From the NCBI GenBank assembly GCA_005801425.1, contig SYDY01000009.1, forward strand, positions 1 to 23,789: a DNA stretch of 23,789 bases, in the 5' to 3' direction. Below are positions 15,677-23,647 of this stretch, piece after piece. The stretch comes from Bdellovibrionales bacterium (GTDB lineage: Bacteria; Myxococcota; XYA12-FULL-58-9; SYDY01). Position numbers and translations under genes: made by a program. The stretch's first letter is position 1. The number at the start of each line of letters is the position of its first letter. The notes below the pieces were generated by a model. The model was not told the origin of the DNA and ran no database searches. It saw nothing but the letters and a program-made list of their open reading frames with translations.

Positions 15677-15836
15677 TGTCCGTCGGCGACGGTAAGTTCT
15701 TGCTTAAGAGAAATCTTAAGGAAAACAAGGGCTTAGCGTTGCCGACGGAATAATAAAGCGCCTCCCAGGCAAGACAACCCCGCAAAAAGGTTGTCCGACA
15801 TGTTGGGGCGCTACGCAAACTTTGCGGAGGCTGCAG
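15677..15836 (+). ncRNA. Highly structured leader RNA or sRNA before the sigma-factor gene
   Basis: The predicted transcript begins 1-3 bases before a long hairpin. Stem segments: 15679-15691 with 15737-15749 (13 bp, one G-U), 15693-15702 with 15726-15735 (10 bp, two G-U), and 15703-15709 with 15714-15720 (7 bp) closed by a GAAA tetraloop; there is one G-G mismatch and one 5-base bulge. A second domain pairs 15757-15764 with 15805-15812 and, inside it, GACAACC (15773-15779) with GGTTGTC (15789-15795). A small GCAA/TTGC hairpin (15815-15825) touches the GGAGG ribosome site (15826-15830). I do not recognise a known riboswitch. It may be a cis-acting leader, a processed sRNA, or both. Confidence 0.7.
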
Positions 15837-17006
15837 ATGGATAAGCTAGGAATGGAAAACAATATCAGCGAAACCACCACCAAAAGCACCGGGGAATGCA
15901 AAGATCTGCTTGAGAAATATCTCGGTAGTCTTGGGGTTACAGGCGAGAAGGCATCCGCTGAACGTGAACAGTACCTCGCACAAAAGCTTGAGCAAGCGAC
16001 CCGCAAGGTCTGGAGCTTGGTGCTTGCAAGCAAAATTGCGCGTCAAGCAACCATCCGTCGTGGCAGCGAGTTGCCAGCAGCAATCATGGCAAGCCTTGGC
16101 AACGGATCGCGCCAGCCAACCTTTGCGGGCGAAGAAGACGCCATTGCGCAGATCATCAAAGCAGACGTCGATCGTATCGTTCTTGAAGCGGTTGTGAAAG
16201 ATACCGTGCGTGAGGGGGCTGGTGCAGCGGCAGCGCTTGAAGAGGCATTTCGCCGTATGTTGCAGGTTCGCAATCGTTTTGTGCGCGTGAATTTACCATT
16301 GGTGGTGAGTGTTGCGCGCAGATTGCGCCGCAGCGGCATGCCTTTTGTGGATCGTATTCAAGAAGGCAATATGGGTCTTTTGAAGGCCGTGCATCGTTTC
16401 GATTATACCCGTGGCTATCGTTTTTCGACCTATGCCCATTGGTGGATCCGTCAAGGCATCGAGCGTGCTGTCGATAACACCGGCAAGCATGTACGTGTGC
16501 CTGTGCGAACATTGATCCAACGCCGTGAGCTTGAAAAACAACGTCAAGCCTTGGTGAATCTCAATGGTCGTGAACCTACGCGCATGGAATTAACAACAGC
16601 CCTTGGTTGGGATGTTGAACGTGTGGATGAGATCCTTGCCGCGGGTGAAGGTGCGCTGATTAGTTTTGAAGGCAGCAGCGATGATGACACAGCGTTCGCG
16701 CCTGCGGAAAGCATTGCCGACGAAACACAACCACGCATTGATGAAGAACTGTGCCGTCGTGAGTTGCGTGAACGTGTCGCCGGTTTCATGAATACATTGT
16801 CGATTACGGAGCGTGAAGTTCTTAAACGTCGCTATGGTCTTGAAAGCGATACCACGGAAACGCTGCAAGATGCCGCATTGGCGTTGAAGGTTTCTCCCGA
16901 AACGGTTCGTCAGGCGCAACTTCGTGCCATTAAGAAAATCCGAAGCGCCTGCAAGCGCAGCGGTATTGCAACATTGTTTGCATCACCGGCGCGCGCGTCG
17001 GTTTAA
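15837..17006 (+). CDS. Group-2 sigma-70 family RNA polymerase sigma factor
   Basis: A 389-aa sigma factor. Region 1.2-like segment at ~22-55 (DLLEKYLGSLG ... AEREQYLAQKLE); a non-conserved insert at ~56-140; region 2 at ~145-215 (NLPLVVSVARRL, IQEGNMGLLKAVHRFDYTRG, FSTYAHWWIRQGIERA); region 3 at ~225-275; region 4 at ~310-372 (LSITEREVLKRRYGL, then the helix-turn-helix ETLQDAALALKVSPETVRQAQ). Region 1.1 of the housekeeping RpoD is absent, which points to an alternative (RpoS-like or group-2) factor that recruits polymerase to a stress or developmental regulon. The start is ATG 15837, six bases after GGAGG; a TTG at 15822 is in frame but would overlap the ribosome site. It is transcribed from a sigma-54 promoter through a structured leader. 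Its stop is one base from the convergent lipoprotein stop. Confidence 0.93.
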   Translation: MDKLGMENNISETTTKSTGECKDLLEKYLGSLGVTGEKASAEREQYLAQKLEQATRKVWSLVLASKIARQATIRRGSELPAAIMASLGNGSRQPTFAGEEDAIAQIIKADVDRIVLEAVVKDTVREGAGAAAALEEAFRRMLQVRNRFVRVNLPLVVSVARRLRRSGMPFVDRIQEGNMGLLKAVHRFDYTRGYRFSTYAHWWIRQGIERAVDNTGKHVRVPVRTLIQRRELEKQRQALVNLNGREPTRMELTTALGWDVERVDEILAAGEGALISFEGSSDDDTAFAPAESIADETQPRIDEELCRRELRERVAGFMNTLSITEREVLKRRYGLESDTTETLQDAALALKVSPETVRQAQLRAIKKIRSACKRSGIATLFASPARASV

Positions 17007-17007
17007 G

Positions 17008-17745
17008 TTAGGGCACGACATAATCAGCGGCCCAGATCTGCGAGAGGGTGGTGGTGACTCCCGTGATATCCTGCGCTGTGGCGGTCAGGTTTTTTTCAAA
17101 CGCCGTGTTATTGCATGGGGTGGCTCTCACTTGACCTGAAAATACGCCATCCCGTGCGGTTTCATCGCCGCCGGCAACACCATCATCATACAGCCGAATG
17201 GGATCGGGCACGCCAATAGGGCGACCATCAATGCTCACTTGGGCAATATGATTGAGTTTGTCCGGTGTGGTCGCACGCAAGCGAAAACGCAATTCAGCAG
17301 TACGATCCCGTGCCAAGATGCTTATGCTAGAATTTTTTTCAGCAGGTGCATTTCGAGTGTCAACAGCACGTACCGACACTGTTCGGGATCCAGCACGCAA
17401 AAATTGGTGCTGTACGGTGACACCGGATGCCGTTTCTCCATCGTCAAACGTCCATGTATATTGCACGTCGCCTACCGCGTTGCTTGCAACGGCTGTAAAT
17501 GTCCCTTGATTGCAAACATCAAAGGGATCAGGTGTTGTGATGCTGACTGTCAGGGCTTCGACCGTGCCGCCACCATCTCCACTGCCTCCGCCATCACCTC
17601 CGTCGCCACCATCTCCACCACCTCCGCCATCACCACCTCCGTCCCCGCCATCGCGTGGATCGTCGGTTGGTGTGGTTGTACTGCTTGATTTGCATGCAGC
17701 ACATGCAATGCTCATCATAAAAATAATGCGTGTCAATTTGCGCAT
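17008..17745 (-). CDS. Lipoprotein with Asp/Gly linker and PKD domain
   Basis: A 245-aa protein from ATG 17745, with GGAGG nine bases upstream. A longer frame to 17961 would overlap the preceding gene and bury the signal. The N-terminus is a lipoprotein-type signal (MRKLTRIIFMMSIACAAC) with acylation likely at C15 or C18. Residues ~30-60 are a Gly/Asp linker made of DGG units. Residues ~66-145 form a PKD-like beta domain (YTWTFDDGETASG, VQHQFLRAGSRTVSVRAVD). The C-terminal part (~150-245) carries RLYDDGVAGGDETARDGVFSG, a motif seen in surface-anchored adhesive or 'choice-of-anchor' type domains. Likely at the cell surface or outer membrane. It follows the M6 protease gene by 28 bp and is probably co-transcribed, so it may act as partner or anchor of the protease. 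Confidence 0.83.
   Translation of the reverse strand: MRKLTRIIFMMSIACAACKSSSTTTPTDDPRDGGDGGGDGGGGGDGGDGGDGGGSGDGGGTVEALTVSITTPDPFDVCNQGTFTAVASNAVGDVQYTWTFDDGETASGVTVQHQFLRAGSRTVSVRAVDTRNAPAEKNSSISILARDRTAELRFRLRATTPDKLNHIAQVSIDGRPIGVPDPIRLYDDGVAGGDETARDGVFSGQVRATPCNNTAFEKNLTATAQDITGVTTTLSQIWAADYVVP
17566..17652 (+). repeat. Low-complexity triplet tract coding the Asp/Gly linker
   Basis: Imperfect tandem triplets and hexamers (CCATCT, CCACCT, CCTCCG on the plus strand) encode the DGG-type linker of the lipoprotein on the minus strand. Tracts of this kind change length by slippage in multiples of three, so the linker length may vary between strains without frameshift. Confidence 0.7.
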
Positions 17746-17773
17746 GAATGCGATCCTCCAAAAATGAAATCGA

Positions 17774-20700
17774 TCACTGTTGTACTTTTTGAAGCACCGG
17801 TTTTTCGCTCGCCTTGGTGCTGTGCTTGAGAACAATGAGATCACCACTTTGTGTTCCGAGAAGAATTTCGTCGGAACCATCGCCATCGACATCGCCTGTG
17901 GTGATTGCAAAAACACCCATACCTTCAACGTCTTCACTGCTATCTGTAATTCCGTTGCCATTGAGATCGGGAAGTTTCATCACCATGCCGTAACCGTAGA
18001 CGTAAACACCATCTCCTACGGTGGGCCGTGAACAATGGCCTCCCATGCCGAGAACCATGTTGGGTGTGCCATCGCCATCCACGTCGCCTACGGCAATGGC
18101 GGGGTTGTAGCCTGTGCCTGTGTACCCGCCGAAGCTATCGGAGAATACGCTTTCATAGCGATCGGGCAATGTTTCATCGCCTTTTACAAATTTGAATACG
18201 TTGAGACTGTTGTCTTTGTTGTCGCCCACGATGATTTCAAGTTTTCCATCATCGTCGAAATCATGGGGCAAAAGTGCTGATTTGTTGTTGCCCCATTTCT
18301 CGCGCACTTTAAAAACTTCTTTGTGGGATGCATTTTCGCCCCATGTAAAAACAAGCAAACGACCCGTTTGAAAACCGTTGCCATCGGCGAAAACAATTTC
18401 GGGTCCTGCAGTATCATCCATGTCTGCGATGAATGCTTTGGGTGACAAATACGCCCATGAGGATTGACTGTTGCTTGATGAGTCCCACCATTCTGTCAGG
18501 GGCGATGTTTGGTTGTTGAGAAGCGTCAACGATGCGCTGGTGATTGCATCGGTGAACACATCTTTTAATAGGCTGTTGCCTGTGAATGAGGGGGTGTGCT
18601 CCGGAGTACCCAGCGTAAACATGGTCACTTGGTCTGTATAATTTAGATCTGGGTTGTAAGGTTTGACCGCGATGATTTGAAACTGTGTGCTTTGTGTATT
18701 GTTTGGCAATAGACCATGGGCAAGCGTTTGATGGGCAGAGAACCGAATTTTATCGCTGCCGTCAATCCTGCCGTAAGGTCTTTCAATAGGATATAGGATG
18801 GAATTCATCGTGCCATTTTGACCCGTGAATAAAACGCCCGCGCCACCGCATAAACCTGTGACAAGAATGCTGTTGGGTCGACCCGGCAAATCAAGAACGG
18901 TGGCAGAAATACCTAAACCGCCACCGCACGCATAAACTTGATAGGCAAACGAGAGGTTATCGCCCTGCGTATAATGATCAGGTATTGTTTGTGGTGAGGT
19001 AATTTTTGCAGGCACAAAATCCCAAATGGATGCTCCGAGCTTTCCATTCTCACCGATGCGGTACATACTTAAATACGATAATCCCACAGGATTGACGCTG
19101 CTGGGACATGGCGATGATTGATCATTCCGATGCACGATGCACCACGCGTCGTGCAGAATATCCCGATAGGCCACCAAAATTTCGTTGCCATTGTCGTCAT
19201 CACCATCAAAATTGCGTACCCAAACCTGGGTAATTTCACCACGACATGCGTTGTAGCCACCGCCGCGATAACACAATGCTTTGCCTGAGGTGTTAGGATT
19301 GTTAGGGGTGCTAGGATTGAGATCTGTCCACGAGCTGTCATTCGCGGGGGCCGCAAAAAACGCGTTGGATGCGCCAAGTGTAACGCAGTCCTCGGCGTAA
19401 GGGTTGCCTGTGCAATTGTAATGTTCAAAGGCCCACGATTGAGCCGTAAATTCGGCGGCTTTTTCTCCCATACGAATGTGATCCACAATGGCGAACGCGC
19501 TGATTTGTCCGTTGATATACGCACGATCGCGAATTGTGAGATCGGGTGCATTTTTCGACGTGACGCTTGCAAAAAGGTCCACATTGCCTGCTGCTGCGGT
19601 GGTCATGTCCCACGTGAATGTTTTTGTGTCACCGGGTGCAATATCATCGTTGCCGTCGATGATGGGCGATGTGTTGCTCCAGGGGTTGCTGGGGACATCG
19701 GCCATGGTGGCTTGAACGTCGGTGGCGGCCACACCGCCTACGTTGGTGACTTCTACACGAACCGATAGGCTTTCTCCTAGACTGTGCGGATCGTGCGTGA
19801 TGCGCACCAATGCAATGTTAAGTTCAGGCTGGACGTGACTGTTTTTGATGACCGAGATGGTATGGCTACTTTTGTTGATTTCACTGAGTATGTTGAGTGT
19901 GATGCCACGTGCGCGATAAATACTTTGGCCCACTTGATCTTCACCCGCTGGACGCGTGCCGGGCCTTCCTGAAAGTGGCGGGATGAACGGGGCATCGGCG
20001 AGCAATGCTTCGGGTGAAATACCGCGTACGGCTTCATTGGGATAGGCATCGGCAAGCTGCACCAAAGGCCGTGGTGATCCATCGTAATTGGCGCCGTATT
20101 CGTCAATTTCCCACACGAGAACACCGTTGGATGGCAAGTAGGCATCGATCCCCGCACTGGCGTTGTTAACGCCGCGTCCTGCTGCATTAAAACGCGATTC
20201 CACAAGCAAGTAATGATTGGGATCATTGGCATCGTTGGGATTGAGCGACGGCAAAGGAATGCGAACAACACTGGGTGATCCCAAAAGAGGACTGGATGTT
20301 TGTAAGGGATCTGTGTTTGCGAATGTTGTTGTGATCTCAGTTGCCCAGCCGAGCACTGTCAATCCGTAGGCATCAATCCCTGTCGGTTTTTCTCCAGCGT
20401 GTTTGGGTGGCCCACTCCATGTTCCCAAATCCATCAGTGACCAGTAGCCCACCATACTTTTGTTGGGAGGGCCGTAGGAATAAAGATCAGGAAGCCCAAG
20501 ATTGTGGGCAAATTCGTGGGCATAAATACCGATGGGGGAACGTGCACTGATGATGCTGCCGCCATACAATATTTTGTCGTCGAAACTGTGGCGTGCATCG
20601 GCGCTGTACCATTCAAAGTGGGACCAAATATCGGTGGGATTGCGTGTGATCGCTTGATCCATCCCCGAGTGCACAATCATGACAAAATCGATGCATCCGT

Positions 20701-21271
20701 CGTTGTTTTTGTCGTATAGCGAATAATCGATATCCTCATCAAAAGCGGCAAGTGTGGCTTGAACAATGGGATCCGCTTTGGGTGTAAATTCGCTACCATC
20801 GGTTTTGTTGGTGGCGCTGCTGGAATGGGTGATGCGTTTCCAAGGCTTAACGTCTCCCGTAAGCGTAAGGGGGGTGTTGATGGAAGATTGCGCGTAGTAG
20901 GTCGTAAGTGTCACGGCCCCATCATTGGGTGTTCCAAACAAAAAGGCAGATAATTTTTCAGGGGTGTCTCGATCAGCGGGAGGATCTTGCGCTTCATCGA
21001 TGATGACAGGAAGCACAAGGATTGTTTGGTTACCACTTGTGGGTACTGTGCAATCGTTTTCCAACGCTTGTGCATTGCTGGAAAAAAGTGTTTGAAAAAA
21101 TCCACGTTGTGTCTTTGATTGTTCAATGGCTTGTCGTGGATAGTAGGAAACAGGCCCTGGGAAGTGTTCTGAGAGGGTTTGGAGCGGGGTGGGTTCAATT
21201 TCAGTTTTGCAAGCTACAAGGCTTAAAAGCAATGTGACAAAAAGATAAGTTGATTGCTTGCGTGATCCCAT
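17774..21271 (-). CDS. M6-family (immune inhibitor A-like) metalloprotease lipoprotein
   Basis: An 1165-aa protein. A lipoprotein signal has LVAC ending at C21. The M6-like peptidase domain spans ~80-430, with the zinc motif HEFAHNLGLPD (HExxH at 252-256), an Asp-rich, probably Ca-binding loop DKNNDGCIDFVMIVHSG before it, and LMDLGTWSG and AYGLTVLGW after it. A CARDB-like adhesive domain follows (~480-600: LNIALVRITHDPHSLG, VRVEVTNVGG). A long middle region has many Cys and aromatic residues. FG-GAP/VCBS repeats start around residue 970, with Ca-loops DFDDDGKLEI, DVDGDGTPN, DLNGNGITD and DVDGDGSDE. ATG 21271 has ACGGAG three to four bases upstream. Likely secreted or held at the outer membrane to degrade extracellular protein. 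No cysteine-switch propeptide is evident. Confidence 0.88.
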   Translation of the reverse strand: MGSRKQSTYLFVTLLLSLVACKTEIEPTPLQTLSEHFPGPVSYYPRQAIEQSKTQRGFFQTLFSSNAQALENDCTVPTSGNQTILVLPVIIDEAQDPPADRDTPEKLSAFLFGTPNDGAVTLTTYYAQSSINTPLTLTGDVKPWKRITHSSSATNKTDGSEFTPKADPIVQATLAAFDEDIDYSLYDKNNDGCIDFVMIVHSGMDQAITRNPTDIWSHFEWYSADARHSFDDKILYGGSIISARSPIGIYAHEFAHNLGLPDLYSYGPPNKSMVGYWSLMDLGTWSGPPKHAGEKPTGIDAYGLTVLGWATEITTTFANTDPLQTSSPLLGSPSVVRIPLPSLNPNDANDPNHYLLVESRFNAAGRGVNNASAGIDAYLPSNGVLVWEIDEYGANYDGSPRPLVQLADAYPNEAVRGISPEALLADAPFIPPLSGRPGTRPAGEDQVGQSIYRARGITLNILSEINKSSHTISVIKNSHVQPELNIALVRITHDPHSLGESLSVRVEVTNVGGVAATDVQATMADVPSNPWSNTSPIIDGNDDIAPGDTKTFTWDMTTAAAGNVDLFASVTSKNAPDLTIRDRAYINGQISAFAIVDHIRMGEKAAEFTAQSWAFEHYNCTGNPYAEDCVTLGASNAFFAAPANDSSWTDLNPSTPNNPNTSGKALCYRGGGYNACRGEITQVWVRNFDGDDDNGNEILVAYRDILHDAWCIVHRNDQSSPCPSSVNPVGLSYLSMYRIGENGKLGASIWDFVPAKITSPQTIPDHYTQGDNLSFAYQVYACGGGLGISATVLDLPGRPNSILVTGLCGGAGVLFTGQNGTMNSILYPIERPYGRIDGSDKIRFSAHQTLAHGLLPNNTQSTQFQIIAVKPYNPDLNYTDQVTMFTLGTPEHTPSFTGNSLLKDVFTDAITSASLTLLNNQTSPLTEWWDSSSNSQSSWAYLSPKAFIADMDDTAGPEIVFADGNGFQTGRLLVFTWGENASHKEVFKVREKWGNNKSALLPHDFDDDGKLEIIVGDNKDNSLNVFKFVKGDETLPDRYESVFSDSFGGYTGTGYNPAIAVGDVDGDGTPNMVLGMGGHCSRPTVGDGVYVYGYGMVMKLPDLNGNGITDSSEDVEGMGVFAITTGDVDGDGSDEILLGTQSGDLIVLKHSTKASEKPVLQKVQQ

Positions 21272-21369
21272 GCGCTCCGTTCTTTCGTCGGGTGGTTACG
21301 CAAGGATCACGTGAAATAGGAGCAACGTCAAAAGAACGGTGATTTCTTTCTCTTGTCTTGTTGTTGCCT

Positions 21370-21393
21370 GTAGGGGCGGTTCGCGAACCGCCC
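21370..21393. repeat. Palindromic repeat, GTAGGGGCG family, copy 2
   Basis: GTAGGGGCGG opens at 21370, and GGGCGGTTCGCGAACCGCCC (21374-21393) is a perfect 20-base palindrome. It lies between the GNAT stop (21398) and the start of the protease gene. The adjacent stretch 21272-21369 contains a T-rich run but no gene. As the RNA hairpin follows the GNAT stop directly, it may also help termination of that minus-strand transcript. Confidence 0.8.
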
Positions 21394-21397
21394 TGTT

Positions 21398-21847
21398 TTA
21401 ACCTTCAAACCGCATCAGTGCATTGCGGATCGATTTAAAACCGAGTTGTTCATACAACGCCCGTGCGCGTTTGTTTTTGGGTGAGACTTCTAAATCGACG
21501 GCTACCGGTTTTTCGGGCCAAACGCCGCTGCCTTGTTTTACCATTTCAATAAGTACGCGACCGTGACCGTGGCTGCGCAAGGCTGGCATGACAAAGATCT
21601 CATCGATCACGCACACATCACCCCCCAACTCGTTGGACCAAAAGGGGATCAGAAAGGCATAGCCTTGGGGACCTTGATCGGTGTCCAGCAGCGCAATGGT
21701 ACCGCGTGTCGGTTCGTGGTGGAGTTTGGCAATGGTTTGCCGGGTGTATTGCTCAGGCACGGGATGGGTGCCTGGATCTTCTTCATTGAGGGCTTTGCAC
21801 ATGGCCACAATACTATCGGCATCATCTAAAGTCGCACGTCTCCACAT
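21398..21847 (-). CDS. GNAT-family N-acetyltransferase
   Basis: A 149-aa protein from ATG 21847 (MWRRATLDDADSI), the usual opening of the family; a TTG at 21871 would add eight residues. Motif A with the acetyl-CoA loop is IDEIFVMPALRSHGHGRVLIEMV (81-103, R-x-x-G-x-G as RSHGHG), and motif B is VSPKNKRARALYEQLGF (121-137). The substrate is unknown. It starts 26 bases after the stop of the 2OG oxygenase gene on the same strand, so the two are likely co-transcribed. Neither start has a clear ribosome site, which would fit translational coupling. Confidence 0.9.
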   Translation of the reverse strand: MWRRATLDDADSIVAMCKALNEEDPGTHPVPEQYTRQTIAKLHHEPTRGTIALLDTDQGPQGYAFLIPFWSNELGGDVCVIDEIFVMPALRSHGHGRVLIEMVKQGSGVWPEKPVAVDLEVSPKNKRARALYEQLGFKSIRNALMRFEG

Positions 21848-21873
21848 GCGAGGGAGAATTAAGACAATCAAGT

Positions 21874-22581
21874 TTAAGAAACAACCCCAAGTGCGTGTTG
21901 ACGCATGTGCTCGCGCAAAACGGCTGCAAACTGCCCCTTGGATTGCACATGCATGGGACGCATGGCGCGCAGCGATGGGGCGTCAAGTTGGTATTGCTCG
22001 CACACCAGACTGACCCGGAGATCCTTGCCGTGATACGGTGTGACCTCATGCGGCAGATCGCCACGAAAAACCACATAATGCCCTTCGGTGGGCGTCAGCA
22101 TGATTTTCTTTTTTTCGTGGGGATGCAGCACCAAAGCGCCTCCAGCGGGCTTCGATGGCACTTGCACGTAATACACCGAGACTGCTTTTGGGATCACACC
22201 GGGATTTTTACAATGGGCGCCGAGGGTTGCATCTATGTGCGCGCCAACATGGGCACCGGGCGGAATAGCCAGCACATTGAGATAAAATGCATTGGGTCGA
22301 AACGAAAATCGACGCATCCATGGAAGTACCGGTTTTGTTTGGGCTGTTTGAAGGATCATGGCACAAAACGGCGCAAAAAACGGGTATTGCTGAAGCAAAG
22401 CATCGATGCCGGGGCGGGTGAAGCTTACGGCAAAGCCATAGGTTGCAGCAAACGTGCCAAGCAATGGACTTGTTCCTAGCAATTTGGGGCTTAAACACGC
22501 GGTGCGCAGCGCCTCATGAGCATGGGGGTCGAGGTGGGCGGCGTTTGATGTGTACAGGGCCATATCATAGATGACTTGCAT
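21874..22581 (-). CDS. 2-oxoglutarate/Fe(II)-dependent oxygenase (prolyl 4-hydroxylase-like)
   Basis: A 235-aa protein with the jelly-roll iron site: HID (H115, D117), distal H178 in LPHEV, and R189 in LRVSLVCEQY as the probable 2-oxoglutarate ligand 11 residues later. FYLNVLAIPPGAHVGAHID and GGALVLHPH are the flanking strands. The substrate is unknown: a protein residue or a small molecule are both possible. The start is ATG 22581 or ATG 22563 (residue 7). It diverges from htpX across ~31 bp, so the two promoters must overlap or lie within the coding sequences. Confidence 0.85.
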   Translation of the reverse strand: MQVIYDMALYTSNAAHLDPHAHEALRTACLSPKLLGTSPLLGTFAATYGFAVSFTRPGIDALLQQYPFFAPFCAMILQTAQTKPVLPWMRRFSFRPNAFYLNVLAIPPGAHVGAHIDATLGAHCKNPGVIPKAVSVYYVQVPSKPAGGALVLHPHEKKKIMLTPTEGHYVVFRGDLPHEVTPYHGKDLRVSLVCEQYQLDAPSLRAMRPMHVQSKGQFAAVLREHMRQHALGVVS

Positions 22582-22612
22582 AAGTTGTGTGCGAGCACCA
22601 TCATATGGCGGT

Positions 22613-23464
22613 ATGAAAAATCAAATCACAACGATTTTACTTCTTGGTGTGATGTCCTGTGCGCTTGTGGCGTTCGGTAGTATGTTTGGACCTGGTTTTG
22701 CGGGGATCGCACTCATTTTGGCATTGGGCATGAACTTTTTCGGATATTTTTATTCGGATCGTTTCGTGCTGCGTTACAACCATGCCCGTGAGGCGTCTCC
22801 GGTTGAAGATCCGGGTTTGCATCGTATGGTTGAAGAATTGGCCACTGCGGCAGGCCTTCCCAAGCCCAAAGTGTACATCATTGACGAACATGCACCCAAT
22901 GCATTCGCCACCGGCCGCAATGCTGAACATGGGGCTGTGGCTGTGACCACGGGTTTGCGTCGCATGTTGAGTGAACGTGAATTGCGCGGTGTGTTGGCCC
23001 ATGAAATGGCGCATATTAAAAATCGCGATATTTTATTGGCAACGCTTGCAGCCTGCATTGCCAGTGCGGTGATGCATATGGCCAGTATGGCCCGTTTTTC
23101 TGCGATGTTTGGAAGTTCGCAGCAGGATGATGACGAAGGCGGTTTATCGATGGTTGGAACTATTTTGATGAGTCTTTTGGCCCCTGTGGCCATCATGATG
23201 GTTCAAATGGGCATTTCTCGTTCCCGCGAATATTTGGCCGATGCCACGGGGGCACGTCTATCGGGCGATCCTGCTGCTTTGGCCAGTGCGCTCCAAAAAA
23301 TTCATCATGGTGCCGAAATGGAAACCGGCAATTTTGAACCTGCGACAGCAAGTTTGTTTATTGCAAATCCGTTTTTAGGAAGCCGTGGTTCTTGGATGAA
23401 TTTGCTTTCCACCCACCCCGACATGAACGAACGCATCCGCCGCTTAAACGCCATGACTTTGTAA
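22613..23464 (+). CDS. htpX: Membrane zinc protease HtpX (M48B)
   Basis: A 283-aa inner-membrane protease of the M48 family that degrades misfolded membrane proteins. Two N-terminal membrane segments (~5-20 and 24-46), catalytic HEMAHIKNRD (HExxH at 130-134), two further hydrophobic segments (~140-160 and 178-200), the third zinc ligand in SREYLAD (E206), and the terminal STHPDMNERIRRL block are all canonical. The length is normal. The start is ATG 22613; an in-frame start at 22571 would overlap the divergent oxygenase gene and add a non-homologous segment. The upstream GGCGG is a weak ribosome site. In other bacteria htpX is a heat- or envelope-stress gene; no such signal is seen here. Confidence 0.94.
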   Translation: MKNQITTILLLGVMSCALVAFGSMFGPGFAGIALILALGMNFFGYFYSDRFVLRYNHAREASPVEDPGLHRMVEELATAAGLPKPKVYIIDEHAPNAFATGRNAEHGAVAVTTGLRRMLSERELRGVLAHEMAHIKNRDILLATLAACIASAVMHMASMARFSAMFGSSQQDDDEGGLSMVGTILMSLLAPVAIMMVQMGISRSREYLADATGARLSGDPAALASALQKIHHGAEMETGNFEPATASLFIANPFLGSRGSWMNLLSTHPDMNERIRRLNAMTL

Positions 23465-23575
23465 ACTTCTCCCGCTTGCGCTGTCGCTTGGTCACATCTG
23501 AAAACATACAGCCCAATCCTCTCAATATGTCATCCCCGCCTTCCTAAGAAACTTGAATTAAGCAGGTGTTCTCTT

Positions 23576-23599
23576 GTAGGGGCGGTTCGTGAACCGCAC
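23576..23599. repeat. Palindromic repeat, GTAGGGGCG family, copy 3
   Basis: GTAGGGGCGGTTCGTGAACC continues to GCAC at 23599. It is nearly identical to the copy at 21370 but with one arm decayed (GCGGTTC/GAACCGC still pairs). It lies inside the inverted-repeat element that ends the window. Confidence 0.75.
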
Positions 23600-23626
23600 G
23601 ATAAGACTTTGATTCAAAGGCAGCAC

Positions 23627-23647
23627 GGGCGCTTCGCGAAGCGCCCC
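23627..23647. repeat. Palindrome GGGCGCTTCGCGAAGCGCCC
   Basis: A perfect 20-base palindrome (23627-23646) with the same GGGCG...CGCCC frame and TTCGCGAA centre as the repeat at 21370. It is probably the right half of a related repeat whose left half is the copy at 23576, separated by ~27 bases. Confidence 0.7.

Noticed and set aside
15677-15836. Known riboswitch (GEMM/c-di-GMP, cobalamin, SAM) or 6S RNA
   Set aside because: I do not find the conserved cores of these families, and the fold is one long hairpin plus a second domain.
17566-17652. CRISPR-like or VNTR non-coding array
   Set aside because: The units are triplets in frame with a Gly/Asp linker and have no spacers.
17746-17961. Longer start for the PKD lipoprotein
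   Set aside because: It overlaps the end of the protease gene and hides the lipoprotein signal; ATG 17745 has GGAGG.
21895-22479. Plus-strand frame opposite the 2OG oxygenase gene
   Set aside because: The minus frame has the full HxD...H...R iron and cosubstrate site; the plus frame has no domain.
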